From assembly GCA_040275305.1 (NCBI GenBank), contig JBEOJY010000014.1, forward strand, positions 1 through 39,215: a DNA stretch of 39,215 bases. The letters run 5' to 3'. This stretch comes from JBEOJY01 sp040275305 (GTDB lineage Bacteria > Pseudomonadota > Alphaproteobacteria > UBA9219). Every line of letters begins with the position of its first letter. Within the stretch, counting starts at the first letter, position 1. A program made the position numbers and the translations under genes. A model generated the notes under the pieces. It was not told the origin of the DNA, searched no databases, and saw nothing but the letters and a program-made list of their open reading frames with translations. Of this stretch, positions 1 to 7,182 are shown piece after piece.

Positions 1-302
1 TTGAGGATGCCCTTGATAAGGGAACGTCCCATGTTGGCGTAGGTCGGCCCCTTCGGGCTGTGGAGGCCAATCAGGCTCCAGACCTTGCGCCGCGCGAACG
101 CCCCTTCGAGGACGACGAATTCGCAGTTGAGATAGACCGCGCCGCTATCGCCGAGCGTGGCGTAACCGCCTGTCCAGCCTTGGTCGGGATCGTTGTAACC
201 ACCTGGTTTGATCGTCATGCGCACGCGGGCGATCGTGCCTCTGGGGATGATGTCGAACGTTTGCTGGTCTTCGGCGCTGCCAAAATCTTTCCATACGGAC
301 AT
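1..302 (-). CDS. Phage-type conserved protein, probable ssDNA-binding partner (3' end outside window)
   Basis: An open frame begins at the ATG complementary to 300-302 and runs off the left edge, giving the first 100 residues. It starts MSVWKDFGSAEDQQTFDIIP and continues with a beta-rich stretch containing GGYNDPDQGW and GAVYLNCEFVVLEG, then SPKGPTYANMGRS. I recognise the pattern from alphaproteobacterial prophages, where such proteins follow a RecA-fold ATPase gene. Only 2 bp separate it from the stop of the upstream ATPase, so the two are almost certainly co-translated. A role as the single-strand DNA-binding partner of that ATPase is inferred from position and has no motif behind it. No Shine-Dalgarno is obvious, which fits translational coupling. 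Confidence 0.75.
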   Translation of the reverse strand, partial: MSVWKDFGSAEDQQTFDIIPRGTIARVRMTIKPGGYNDPDQGWTGGYATLGDSGAVYLNCEFVVLEGAFARRKVWSLIGLHSPKGPTYANMGRSLIKGIL

Positions 303-304
303 GG

Positions 305-1168
305 TTATTCTCCTTGCTTTTGAACGTCGGTTTGTTGGGGGCGGACATAGGTCAGGCGCTCGGCGGCGGGCTTGGCCGCTCCGGCGATCTTTTCCATCAA
401 GCGTCCGAGGTGCGGTTCTTCGACCATGTCGAGCCGACCGCTGCGATCCTTGGCGGGGAAGCCGAACGGATTGAGCGTGTGGCAGACGAAGGCGCGATAC
501 GGCGTCTCGTCGTCGGCTTTCAGCTCGGCCATGGTGATGACCTGATCGACGATCCCAGGCAGCTCCAGCCCCGTCTTCGAGCCTTCGATCTGCGGCTGGA
601 AGAAGCGACGATTAAAGTCGTCCAGCTTCTCGTCGAGGATGCCGACGAACCAGATGTTCTTGCCGCGCGCGTGCTGGAGGTGTGTGAGCCAGCCGATCAT
701 CTCCTGACCGTGCAGACCATAAGCACCGCGCGTGTCCGGCTTTCCGGTCTTGTCGCTGAAGGCTTGCGGCTGCCCCTTGCACCATTGGAAGCAAAGGCGT
801 CCGGCGACGGTGATGGAATCCACGAACACCGTGTCGTATTTCGCCACGGCGGCGGGATCGCCAAAGCGTTCTTTGACTGCGTCGAAATGTGCCTGACTGT
901 AGGGTTGATCCTCGCGCAGCGCCGGATTGGGGCCGCCGATGAACACCGCAAAGTCGCGGCATTCCTGCCAGGTGCGCGGGCGCACCGTGTCGCCAGCCCA
1001 GCCTTCGATGGCAAGGTCTCCGGCCTCAAGGTCGAAGAACAGCGTTTTTTCGGGCGGCAGCGTCCAGAGCAGCGATGTCTTGCCGATGCCGGACTTTCCG
1101 AAGATGCAGCCCTTGATGCCGCGCTTTTCGGCAAGCCGTTCGTCGGCGGAGATGATGGGGAGCGTCAT
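305..1168 (-). CDS. Phage AAA/RecA-fold ATPase, Sak4-like (AAA_24 type)
   Basis: The 287-residue protein has a Walker A motif GKSGIGKTS at residues 24-32. A beta strand ending in acidic residues (LFFDLEAGD) follows near 44-51, and a Walker B-like strand TVFVDS lies at 113-118. This layout is that of the phage Sak4 / AAA_24 group: small RecA-like ATPases that promote single-strand annealing and recombination, often next to an SSB gene. Here the next gene, 2 bp downstream, is a conserved phage protein that could be that partner. The start codon overlaps the previous gene's stop by 4 bp, so the gene sits inside a coupled operon. The exact biochemical activity cannot be read from sequence; a DNA-packaging or general NTP-binding role is a weaker alternative. 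Confidence 0.8.
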   Translation of the reverse strand: MTLPIISADERLAEKRGIKGCIFGKSGIGKTSLLWTLPPEKTLFFDLEAGDLAIEGWAGDTVRPRTWQECRDFAVFIGGPNPALREDQPYSQAHFDAVKERFGDPAAVAKYDTVFVDSITVAGRLCFQWCKGQPQAFSDKTGKPDTRGAYGLHGQEMIGWLTHLQHARGKNIWFVGILDEKLDDFNRRFFQPQIEGSKTGLELPGIVDQVITMAELKADDETPYRAFVCHTLNPFGFPAKDRSGRLDMVEEPHLGRLMEKIAGAAKPAAERLTYVRPQQTDVQKQGE

Positions 1169-1443
1169 TGCGCACCCCCGATCTTGCGCGTGAGCGCCTC
1201 GACGATATTGTCCCTGCCGAGCGCGCCTTTTGCGCGGGCCGCGCGATACAAGCGACGCAGGGCATAGAGATTGGATTCAACCCTGTCCAACGCCTCTACC
1301 GCGAGGGCGATGTCGTCGAGTGTCGCCTGTTCGAGAGGTTTCAGGATTTCCGTTCGGTTATCGCCAAGCGGCGGGATACGAACGATCTCCGGCAAGTTCT
1401 TGTCGTAGTTGTCTTTGAAGAGTTTTTCGAGTTTCTCGCTCAT
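1165..1443 (-). CDS. Small conserved phage-operon protein, function unknown
   Basis: The protein has 92 residues, is largely helical and charged, and shows no motif I can assign. It begins MSEKLEKLFKDNYDKNLPEI, has a central acidic helix (LDDIALAVEALDRVESNLYALRR split over two turns) and a basic helical C-terminus. It overlaps the neighbouring genes by 4 bp at both ends (ATGA type), which strongly supports translation as part of the leftward operon between a 54-residue protein and the Sak4-like ATPase. The function is unknown. A small accessory of the recombination module is only a guess from position. Confidence 0.65.
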   Translation of the reverse strand: MSEKLEKLFKDNYDKNLPEIVRIPPLGDNRTEILKPLEQATLDDIALAVEALDRVESNLYALRRLYRAARAKGALGRDNIVEALTRKIGGAQ

Positions 1444-1604
1444 TGTTTTGCTCCTTTTTGGGTTTTCAGTCGCAGCGCGCCGCGCAGCCAGCGGCAGACC
1501 AATTCGGCCTTGGCCAGCAATCGGCGCAGTTCGGGTTCATCCATCTCCAGCAACTGCCCAACGGGCGTGCCGAAGACGGCGTCGAGAGAGGGTGAATTCC
1601 CCAT
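1440..1604 (-). CDS. Very small phage-operon protein, function unknown
   Basis: A 54-residue protein starting MGNSPSLDAVFGTPVGQLLE. I chose this start because an AAGGAG-like ribosome binding site lies about 8 bases upstream (1612-1617), while the in-frame ATG 15 codons earlier has none. The sequence has an acidic helix followed by a basic helix and ends with a lysine-rich tail. Its stop overlaps the next gene's ATG by 4 bp. I do not recognise the family. Confidence 0.5.
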   Translation of the reverse strand: MGNSPSLDAVFGTPVGQLLEMDEPELRRLLAKAELVCRWLRGALRLKTQKGAKQ

Positions 1605-1794
1605 TCGATGCTCCTTGGTTTCGTTGTTGCTCTTGGTCGTCGCTTGCATTTCTGCTGTCGGGTCTTTGCGCCGCCAAAGAGCGAAAGCGGTCGCGGTATT
1701 TCCCCGAAGGGTGTTGCGTTCCCGCGAAGGCCCGACATGAATTCCGTTTGCAAGGAGTTACATACGGGCCGTTCGCGGGAAGCGTCTGGAACGG

Positions 1795-2364
1795 TCAATG
1801 CAAATATTCGTGCAGGCCTCGCGTATCGAAGTCGCGTCGTATCCTGTTCATGGCCTCATAGACCGTGGACGGATGCCGATCATGAATTTTGCAGAGCGTA
1901 CGGATGGGCAAATCCTGCATCAGCATCACGCAGTAAAAGCGTGTCGCCTCCGTCAGGGCGTTGATCGCGTTCTGTACGTCGATCACCATGCCTTCCTGGT
2001 GCGAAAGGTCAGACCGTCCACCCCAGACGGTCATGCCGTCGGGAACGTCTTCACGGTCGCCGTCTTCCAGCCAGGAATTCAGTGAAGCGGCTTGAATGCC
2101 GCCGTTGCGCTTCTGTGCCGTCGCCGCCTTGATCATTTCGGCGCATTTGTGACGCAGGATGCGGTCGATAAAGGTATTGCGGCAGGACTTTTCCGGATCA
2201 AAGGCTTGGATTCTGGAAAGGTAGTCCAGCATCAAGTCCTGCTCGATATCCTCAACTTCCATTCCAGCCATAGCGCGATGCCGGAGCATCTGGCGGGCGT
2301 GATAACGGACTTGGGAGACAACATAACGGTCGATACCGTCATAACGATTTTTACTTCTGCTCAT
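1795..2364 (-). CDS. Sigma-70-like small regulatory protein
   Basis: The 189-residue protein resembles a minimal sigma factor. Residues about 35-85 (EVEDIEQDLMLDYLSRIQAF, then a Thr-Phe-Ile-Asp-Arg-Ile helix) match the conserved region 2 pattern. The last 50 residues (ALTEATRFYCVML to STVYEAMNRIRRDF) form a region 4-like helix-turn-helix. Phage genomes of Alphaproteobacteria often carry such proteins in early or middle operons, where they may drive phage promoters. The start at MSRSKNRYDG was preferred over an upstream in-frame start, because the extra 81 residues would run through the terminator hairpin at 2469-2493 and look non-coding. The gene thus probably has its own promoter just left of that terminator. 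Confidence 0.6.
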   Translation of the reverse strand: MSRSKNRYDGIDRYVVSQVRYHARQMLRHRAMAGMEVEDIEQDLMLDYLSRIQAFDPEKSCRNTFIDRILRHKCAEMIKAATAQKRNGGIQAASLNSWLEDGDREDVPDGMTVWGGRSDLSHQEGMVIDVQNAINALTEATRFYCVMLMQDLPIRTLCKIHDRHPSTVYEAMNRIRRDFDTRGLHEYLH

Positions 2365-2468
2365 TGTTTTCGCTTTCGTTTGCGTTACGGCCACGCGGGC
2401 CGGACGAAACGACTGGCGAAAACTCGCTGAGAGGCTGGATTGGAGGGCTTTTCGGCACCACCAGCACA

Positions 2469-2493
2469 GCAAAAACCCCCGAAAACGGGGGTT
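2469..2493 (-). terminator. Rho-independent terminator after the recombinase operon
   Basis: AACCCCCG (2474-2481) pairs with CGGGGGTT (2486-2493) around a 4-base loop. Read leftward, a run of five T follows. It lies 75 bp downstream of the ParB-like gene and 105 bp upstream of the sigma-like gene, so it separates the integration genes from the phage-type genes. Confidence 0.75.
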
Positions 2494-2567
2494 CTGAAGG
2501 CAGAAATTTTTTTCAGATTTTTTGTGAGACACCCAGCGAAATTTCGCCGGACATGGGGACGCCCCCG

Positions 2568-2984
2568 TCACGTCACCAAGCCAAAATGGCGGCGCTGTGC
2601 CTGCCAATCGTCTGGAAATGGCTTGAGCAATTCGGACAGCTTCATGGTCTTTGGCTGTGTGCCATCCAAAATCATTTCCTTAATGTCTGGTGCGAGCAGG
2701 TTCAGCCTGATGATGCGTGAGACGTAAGAGGCGTTGATCTCATTTTCTTCGGCCAAATGGTCAATTTTGTTGTATTTCCCAACATCCAAATACCGTCCCC
2801 ATTTTTGTGCGCGTACCAGCGCCGTAATCAATTTATCGTCCTTGCGTGGCGTGACGACGAACGGAAGGTCATCGCCCTCCGTGGGCGGGACGATCAAGTA
2901 ACGACGTCCGAATTTACGGGTGAAATTCACCGGAACGCTGACGACAATGGCATTGCCGTCGCGGGAAATGATGGCTTTGTTCAT
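2568..2984 (-). CDS. ParB/KorB-like helix-turn-helix protein of the recombinase module
   Basis: The 138-residue protein has an N-terminal beta part (MNKAIISRDGNAIVVSVPVN) and a C-terminal helix-turn-helix, EENEINASYVSRIIRLNLLA, of the kind seen in KorB/ParB-type DNA-binding domains. It ends with a Leu-Lys-Pro-Phe-Pro tail. Small proteins of this form commonly sit directly downstream of large serine recombinases in Alphaproteobacteria. Here the start overlaps the recombinase stop by 4 bp. A likely role is DNA-binding accessory or directionality/regulatory factor for the recombinase. That is inferred from context, not shown. Confidence 0.7.
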   Translation of the reverse strand: MNKAIISRDGNAIVVSVPVNFTRKFGRRYLIVPPTEGDDLPFVVTPRKDDKLITALVRAQKWGRYLDVGKYNKIDHLAEENEINASYVSRIIRLNLLAPDIKEMILDGTQPKTMKLSELLKPFPDDWQAQRRHFGLVT

Positions 2985-4327
2985 GCGGCCTCCCTTGCTT
3001 TGTGAACGTATTCGATGTCGCGGATCAGGCTGTTCAAGCCCTCGGCATGGATGCGGATGTCGATACGGTCATGGTTGACAATGATTTTTTCGATCAGAAG
3101 ACGTAAAAGCCGCGCCTGTTCGAGCGGAAAAAGCTCATCCCAGATCAGGTGCATATTCTGCAAGCCGTCGCGTACCTGCTGCTCGGTGATGCCGTGATTA
3201 TCCTTGATGGATTCACGCCAAACCCGCACCATCATCTCCGGCGTACAGATAGCAACGCGGGTTTGGTTAAGGACGATGTTTTCAAGCTCTCCAGCCGGAA
3301 CGGGGCCAACGGGGCAGTCTTCGCAGTTGTTTTTCAAATGTGCGCTTGGCTTGTAGTAGCGGTAGACCCTGCCATTTGGCTTTTTCGAATGTGTTGGCGT
3401 CATCATCGATTGGCACCCGCCGCACACGCACAACCCTTGCAATAATGCCGTGGACAGCCCGCGCGTCCGTATCTGGCGCTTGCGCGGATTTTCCTTCATG
3501 ACGGAGCGCGACTTTTCCCAAAGGGCGTGGGAGATAATGGGCTTGTGCTGTCCCTGATAGTTGTTGCCGAGATGAATGATTTCGCCGAGATAGGTGCGAT
3601 TGTTCAACAGCTTGTACAGAAAGCCTTTGGTGATGACGTTGCCGCCGCGCAATACGCCTTTTTGAGTGATCCATTTTTTCGTGCGGTGACCCTGGTCGCG
3701 CAGTTCCTTCGCCAGCAGCGTCATGGATTGCAGAACAGTAAAACGCTCGAAAATCAGCTGGACAAGCTCGGCTTCTCTCTCATCAATGACCAGCTTCTTG
3801 TCCTTCGTGACGTAGCCCAGCGGCGGCTGGCCGCCCATCCACATGCCTTTGCGTTTGGTCGCGGCGACCTTGTCGCGGATACGCTCGCCAATGACTTCTC
3901 GCTCAAACTGTGCGAAGGACAGCAGAATATTGAGCGTGAGCCGCCCCATGGATGTGGTGGTGTTGAATTGCTGGGTGACGGACACGAAGCTGACATTGTG
4001 CTTATCAAATAGATCAATCAGTTTTGCAAAATCGGAAAGCGAGCGCGACAGACGGTCGACCTTGTAGACAACGACCACGTCGATCTGACCGTTTTCAATG
4101 TCGCGCATGAGCTTTTTGAGCGCGGGACGCTCCATGCTGCCGCCTGAAAATCCTCCGTCGTCATAATAATCCGGAACGAGCGTCCAGCCTTCATGCCGCT
4201 GGGACGTGATATAGGATTCTCCGGCCTCGCGCTGGGCATCGAGGCTGTTGAATTCCATGTCCAGACCTTCCTCGGTAGATTTGCGCGTATAGATCGCGCA
4301 GCGGGTACGTTTCTTTGGTTCCGTCAT
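2981..4327 (-). CDS. Large serine recombinase (integrase/resolvase type)
   Basis: The 448-residue protein catalyses site-specific DNA strand exchange. The N-terminal resolvase domain has the nucleophile serine at position 17 (AIYTRKSTEEG) and the YKVDRLSRSLSDF segment with its catalytic arginine. A recombinase domain follows (from about residue 160, GQPPLGYV), then a zinc ribbon with Cys pairs around residues 300-330 (CVCGGC and CEDC). The ATG at 4327 was chosen because it overlaps the DUF2924 stop by 4 bp and has an AGAGGG sequence upstream; a 20-residue longer form is possible. At 448 residues it is on the short side for this class but has all domains. It probably moves the element that occupies 1-8215. 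Confidence 0.93.
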   Translation of the reverse strand: MTEPKKRTRCAIYTRKSTEEGLDMEFNSLDAQREAGESYITSQRHEGWTLVPDYYDDGGFSGGSMERPALKKLMRDIENGQIDVVVVYKVDRLSRSLSDFAKLIDLFDKHNVSFVSVTQQFNTTTSMGRLTLNILLSFAQFEREVIGERIRDKVAATKRKGMWMGGQPPLGYVTKDKKLVIDEREAELVQLIFERFTVLQSMTLLAKELRDQGHRTKKWITQKGVLRGGNVITKGFLYKLLNNRTYLGEIIHLGNNYQGQHKPIISHALWEKSRSVMKENPRKRQIRTRGLSTALLQGLCVCGGCQSMMTPTHSKKPNGRVYRYYKPSAHLKNNCEDCPVGPVPAGELENIVLNQTRVAICTPEMMVRVWRESIKDNHGITEQQVRDGLQNMHLIWDELFPLEQARLLRLLIEKIIVNHDRIDIRIHAEGLNSLIRDIEYVHKAREAA

Positions 4328-4779
4328 TCCTTGCCCTCTTTGTTTTTGCTGTTGCGTATCAGCCCAAAAAAGGCGGGGCCTGACCAATGCGCGCCCGTGA
4401 TCTCTCGCGCGATCTGCGAGAGGCTCTTGTAACGCGCGCCGTTGTATTCAAACCCCTTGTCCAAGACGGTGACGCGATGCTCAATGCCATAGTATTCACG
4501 CACGAGCCGTGTCCCCGTGACGGGCATATGAACGTTTTTGCGCGGTGTACGAAGATTGTTCGAAAGATTTTCCTTGGCGTATTGATCAAGACGCTTTTCG
4601 ATAATCACGCTATCGATGCCATGCGCGATTTCCTGCAGGCGGTAGGCCAGGCGCTTGACCAGATAGGGTCTGTTGTATTTCGGAGCCTTGGCCTGAAACA
4701 CTTCCTCCCACATCGCTGTCAACTCGGCCATGGGCATCTGCGGCAGGGCCGCAACACGCGCTAATACATTGTTTTGCAT
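4324..4779 (-). CDS. DUF2924 family protein
   Basis: The 151-residue protein has the features of DUF2924: an N-terminal MAELTAMWEEVFQ helix, YNRPYLVKRLAYRLQE, then the C-terminal GTRLVREYYGIEHRVTVLD and YKSLSQIAREITGAHWSGP blocks. The family is found almost only beside large serine recombinases in Alphaproteobacteria. Its molecular role is not established, and the C-terminal part resembles small DNA-binding modules. A good ribosome binding site (AGGAG, 8 bases) precedes the ATG, and the gene overlaps the recombinase by 4 bp. It is therefore most likely an accessory of the same mobile unit. Confidence 0.88.
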   Translation of the reverse strand: MQNNVLARVAALPQMPMAELTAMWEEVFQAKAPKYNRPYLVKRLAYRLQEIAHGIDSVIIEKRLDQYAKENLSNNLRTPRKNVHMPVTGTRLVREYYGIEHRVTVLDKGFEYNGARYKSLSQIAREITGAHWSGPAFFGLIRNSKNKEGKE

Positions 4780-4973
4780 TGATTATTCTCCTGCTCTCGG
4801 CTTTTCGCATGAATGCTTCCGGACGGGGAGAAGTCCAGAGAATAGTCTCTCATGTCCTTGGTTTGGCTTGATTTCAGCTTCTGCACCCGACGTGCGATGC
4901 CTCGGCTGAGGATGAGGCCAATTTCGCTCATGCGTTCATCGGCTGTCATCAGGGTTGGTTCTAAACTGCTCAT
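4761..4973 (-). CDS. Small conserved protein leading the recombinase operon
   Basis: The 70-residue protein starts MSSLEPTLMTADERMSEIG and contains the SLDFSPSGSIHAK motif that I recognise from small genes preceding DUF2924/recombinase pairs. The start was chosen for its strong GGAGGT ribosome binding site (4981-4986) with a 7-base spacing. The frame reads on upstream but without such a signal. It overlaps DUF2924 by 19 bp and is the first gene of the leftward operon, directly downstream of the divergent control region. The function is unknown. Confidence 0.65.
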   Translation of the reverse strand: MSSLEPTLMTADERMSEIGLILSRGIARRVQKLKSSQTKDMRDYSLDFSPSGSIHAKSREQENNQCKTMY

Positions 4974-5005
4974 GGGGTCACCTCCGTACTGTTCCATGCG
5001 CTATT

Positions 5006-5098
5006 ACCTACGGGAAGTGTAGGTCAATCGTCTGGACAATTACGGGATTGACGGCGTTTTTTCTTGAATTAGGATAATCAAACCTAATAGATTTTAGG
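5006..5098. promoter_or_regulatory. Operator-like dyads in the divergent promoter
   Basis: Three inverted repeats share a CCTA/TAGG half-site. ACCTAC (5006-5011) and GTAGGT (5019-5024) are separated by 7 bp. ATTAGG (5068-5073) and CCTAAT (5083-5088) are separated by 9 bp. The same CCTAA (5083-5087) also pairs with TTAGG (5094-5098). The first dyad overlaps the putative leftward promoter, whose -35 TTGACC is complementary to 5022-5027. The second covers the likely -10 of the rightward promoter. The natural candidate to bind them is the LexA-type repressor encoded 200 bp to the right; this is inferred. Confidence 0.6.
5048..5078 (+). promoter_or_regulatory. Putative promoter of the LexA-like operon
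   Basis: A -35 box TTGACG lies at 5048-5053. Possible -10 boxes are TAGGAT (5070-5075, spacing 16) or GATAAT (5073-5078, spacing 19). Both overlap the ATTAGG half of the dyad, so a bound repressor would block it. The ribosome binding site AAGGAG of the first gene follows at 5107-5112. Confidence 0.45.
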
Positions 5099-5118
5099 GT
5101 AAGCATAAGGAGATTCGC

Positions 5119-5298
5119 ATGGCTACCAACCCACCTAAAGGCGATGGCCACCGCAATGGCGCGGTGCGTGATCGCTCCCAGATCCAAAACCCCAAGACAG
5201 GGCATTACACGAAGCGCGATGGTGACACGGGTCGCTTCATGGACGTGAAGTCGGATGGCAAGAAGTTCAAAGGCGTGACGACAGAGAAGAAAAAATGA
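5119..5298 (+). CDS. Small basic conserved protein (KGDGHRNGAVRDRSQ type)
   Basis: The 59-residue, Gly/Lys/Asp-rich protein begins MATNPPKGDGHRNGAVRDRS and continues with NPKTGHYTKRDGDTGRFMDV and a lysine-rich end. I recognise the motif as that of a small conserved bacterial protein, often annotated hypothetical. It has a clear AAGGAG ribosome binding site 6 bases before the ATG. Its TGA overlaps the ATG of the LexA-like gene by 4 bp, so it heads a translationally coupled operon. No enzymatic motif is present. Its composition suggests a flexible, possibly nucleic-acid-contacting protein, but that is a guess. Confidence 0.72.
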   Translation: MATNPPKGDGHRNGAVRDRSQIQNPKTGHYTKRDGDTGRFMDVKSDGKKFKGVTTEKKK

Positions 5299-5981
5299 AG
5301 GCTGCCAGAAAACTTTCCAACGTCGAAAACCTGACCCCCACCCAAGAAGCGGTTTTGCGCGCCATCACTGCTTTCAAGGATCGTCGCGGTGTCGCGCCGA
5401 CCGTGCAGGAACTGGCGGACGTTCTTTCAATCCAGCCGCCCAGCGTGCATGAGATGTTGGGTCGCCTGCAGGAGAAGGGGTACATCCAGCGTGAGCCGCG
5501 CAAGGCGCGCACGATGACGGTAGTAAAGGACTTCAGCCCACGCGTAAGGCAGATGGTTGGCGTTCCAGTCCTCGGCAAGGTCGCTGCAGGTACGCCGATA
5601 CTCGCCATCGAAAACAAGGTTGGTGAAATCATGGTCGACGCCACGTTAGCGCGTGGCATCTGCTTCGCTCTCCAAGTCAGCGGCGACAGCATGATCGACG
5701 TAGATATTAAAGACGGCGATTTCGTCGTCGTCAGACAGCAACAACTTGCTGAATCTGGAGACATAGTCGTTGCCATGCGCGACGGCGAAGCCACGGTGAA
5801 GCGTTTGTTCATCGCGGATCACCGCATAGAATTGAGGCCCGAAAACAAAAGACTGAAGCCTATCGTCATCAGCCACGACGACGACTTCTCCATCTTGGGG
5901 AAAGTCGTCACCGTTTGTTCCAGAGCCGACCCCGCCATAAAAACAATGAAGGAGGCTCAGGATGGCGACGTATTCCCTTAA
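5295..5981 (+). CDS. LexA-type autoproteolytic repressor (S24 family)
   Basis: The 228-residue protein has the complete LexA layout. The N-terminal winged helix (LTPTQEAVLRAITAF to QPPSVHEMLGRLQEKGYI, residues 13-64) is followed by the self-cleavage site Ala98-Gly99 in KVAAGTP. The S24 peptidase domain has catalytic Ser132 (VSGDSMID) and Lys169 (EATVKRLF), and the Ser-Lys spacing of 37 equals that of E. coli LexA. It should repress its targets until RecA filaments trigger cleavage. It may be the host LexA, but its position inside a mobile-looking segment, upstream of two unknown genes with overlapping frames, suggests a local, damage-responsive regulator. A 23-residue extension after the usual VVTV end is unusual and covers the ribosome binding site of the next gene. 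Confidence 0.92.
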   Translation: MKAARKLSNVENLTPTQEAVLRAITAFKDRRGVAPTVQELADVLSIQPPSVHEMLGRLQEKGYIQREPRKARTMTVVKDFSPRVRQMVGVPVLGKVAAGTPILAIENKVGEIMVDATLARGICFALQVSGDSMIDVDIKDGDFVVVRQQQLAESGDIVVAMRDGEATVKRLFIADHRIELRPENKRLKPIVISHDDDFSILGKVVTVCSRADPAIKTMKEAQDGDVFP

Positions 5982-7182
5982 TAAATTTGCTCAACCGGAT
6001 ATTCTGAAGAAGATAAAGGATGAGAACCTTTTACAGTTCTTGTCCCCGTATACCTCTTATCTGGAGGAACGAGGGTTCAAGCCGAAAGTAAACGGCAGTG
6101 CCCAGATCGACTATGATCTGCTTTGCCGGATTCTGATGCAACCGACCGAGGGCATCCCGCCAGACATGGTGGATGCTCTCTTTTTCGTTCACGAGGTCGC
6201 CGACGACGAAATGTACGACGAGCTTCTGGAAATGGCGAAGACCGGAAACGTTACCGTTCCCGCAGACGCTTCTCCCGCTGACCTCGCGGTGATGCTCTGG
6301 TTGAAAGACCCAGAGTTGATCAAAAAACCTCACGCTGAAGCGATGATGATGAAGCCGAAAAGGTTCCTCAGCTTCCAATCCTCGAAGGGAAAAGGCAAAA
6401 AACCGATTATCTCTTCCGGCAACATCTCCAAGTTAGAAGGTCTAATGGACGTGTGGTTCGAACAGCACAAACGCGGTAAGGGCTGCAAGGTGCTGCCATT
6501 CGACATGGAAGACAAGGAAGGTAAAGTCTACTTCCTCGTGCGCCATGGCATGCCGTTCAAGCGCGAGGGCAAGATTGAGGACGGTGAGACGGGGAGCGTA
6601 TTTTACCGCCCAGAATTCCACGATGTGGTCGTCTACGATATCGAGGCTAACGAACTTCAGGTTTTCAACAAGTCCGATGGCAAGAAAGAACGGGCTATGT
6701 ACCTTTCGGCCTTTGGACAGGTCTTTTTCAACGATACGGAGTATTTTCCTGGTGATGACAAATACACCCTCCAACCGCTTCTCGACGATGGTGTGAATTC
6801 CTTGGCTTGTGTTGATATTGATGGTCTCGCGGAAGTGCGATTAACCGGAGTGCAGTTGTTATTCCGTGGCACGTTTAGCGATCGTACAATCTTCCGATCC
6901 AAGGACATCTTCAAATCCTTGGAAAGCAGGAAACGTGATTTCCCCGACTACGGCAATCTGGTCGAGGCCAGTTTTCAGGTGAAGTTCGACAGTAGCTCAA
7001 AGCCGCGCACGGTAACGATCAAGACCCCAAACATTGCAAAATTCGACCGCAAGGAAGATGCGCATACTATCGAAACATGGATGAAAGCTCGCGGCTTTAT
7101 AAAGGCGCAGGAGATGGCAACAGACGAGGATGAAGACAGTGATGCGGCGGTGGAATATGCTTCAGAAGCAGCCGTGGCATAA
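5962..7182 (+). CDS. Unknown 406-residue protein in the LexA-like operon
   Basis: I cannot assign this soluble protein to a family. It starts MATYSLNKFAQPDILKKIKD, preceded by a strong AAGGAGG site 7 bases upstream, and overlaps the LexA-like gene by 20 bp. The N-terminal 130 residues are helical and acidic. A lysine-rich linker (SSKGKGKKP, about 140-150) leads to a mainly beta region (about 160-380) with LEGLMDVWFEQHKRGKG, YFLVRHGMPF and VRLTGVQLLFRGTF, then an acidic Asp/Glu-rich tail. No nuclease, ATPase, methylase or membrane motif is visible. Its fixed place between a self-cleaving repressor and a zinc-finger-like protein suggests a subunit of a damage-inducible accessory or defence system. 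That is inference from context only. Confidence 0.75.
   Translation: MATYSLNKFAQPDILKKIKDENLLQFLSPYTSYLEERGFKPKVNGSAQIDYDLLCRILMQPTEGIPPDMVDALFFVHEVADDEMYDELLEMAKTGNVTVPADASPADLAVMLWLKDPELIKKPHAEAMMMKPKRFLSFQSSKGKGKKPIISSGNISKLEGLMDVWFEQHKRGKGCKVLPFDMEDKEGKVYFLVRHGMPFKREGKIEDGETGSVFYRPEFHDVVVYDIEANELQVFNKSDGKKERAMYLSAFGQVFFNDTEYFPGDDKYTLQPLLDDGVNSLACVDIDGLAEVRLTGVQLLFRGTFSDRTIFRSKDIFKSLESRKRDFPDYGNLVEASFQVKFDSSSKPRTVTIKTPNIAKFDRKEDAHTIETWMKARGFIKAQEMATDEDEDSDAAVEYASEAAVA

Noticed and set aside
5008..5205. A 65-codon leftward frame across the divergent promoter.
   Set aside because: It covers the operators and the start of a better supported rightward gene and has no ribosome binding site.
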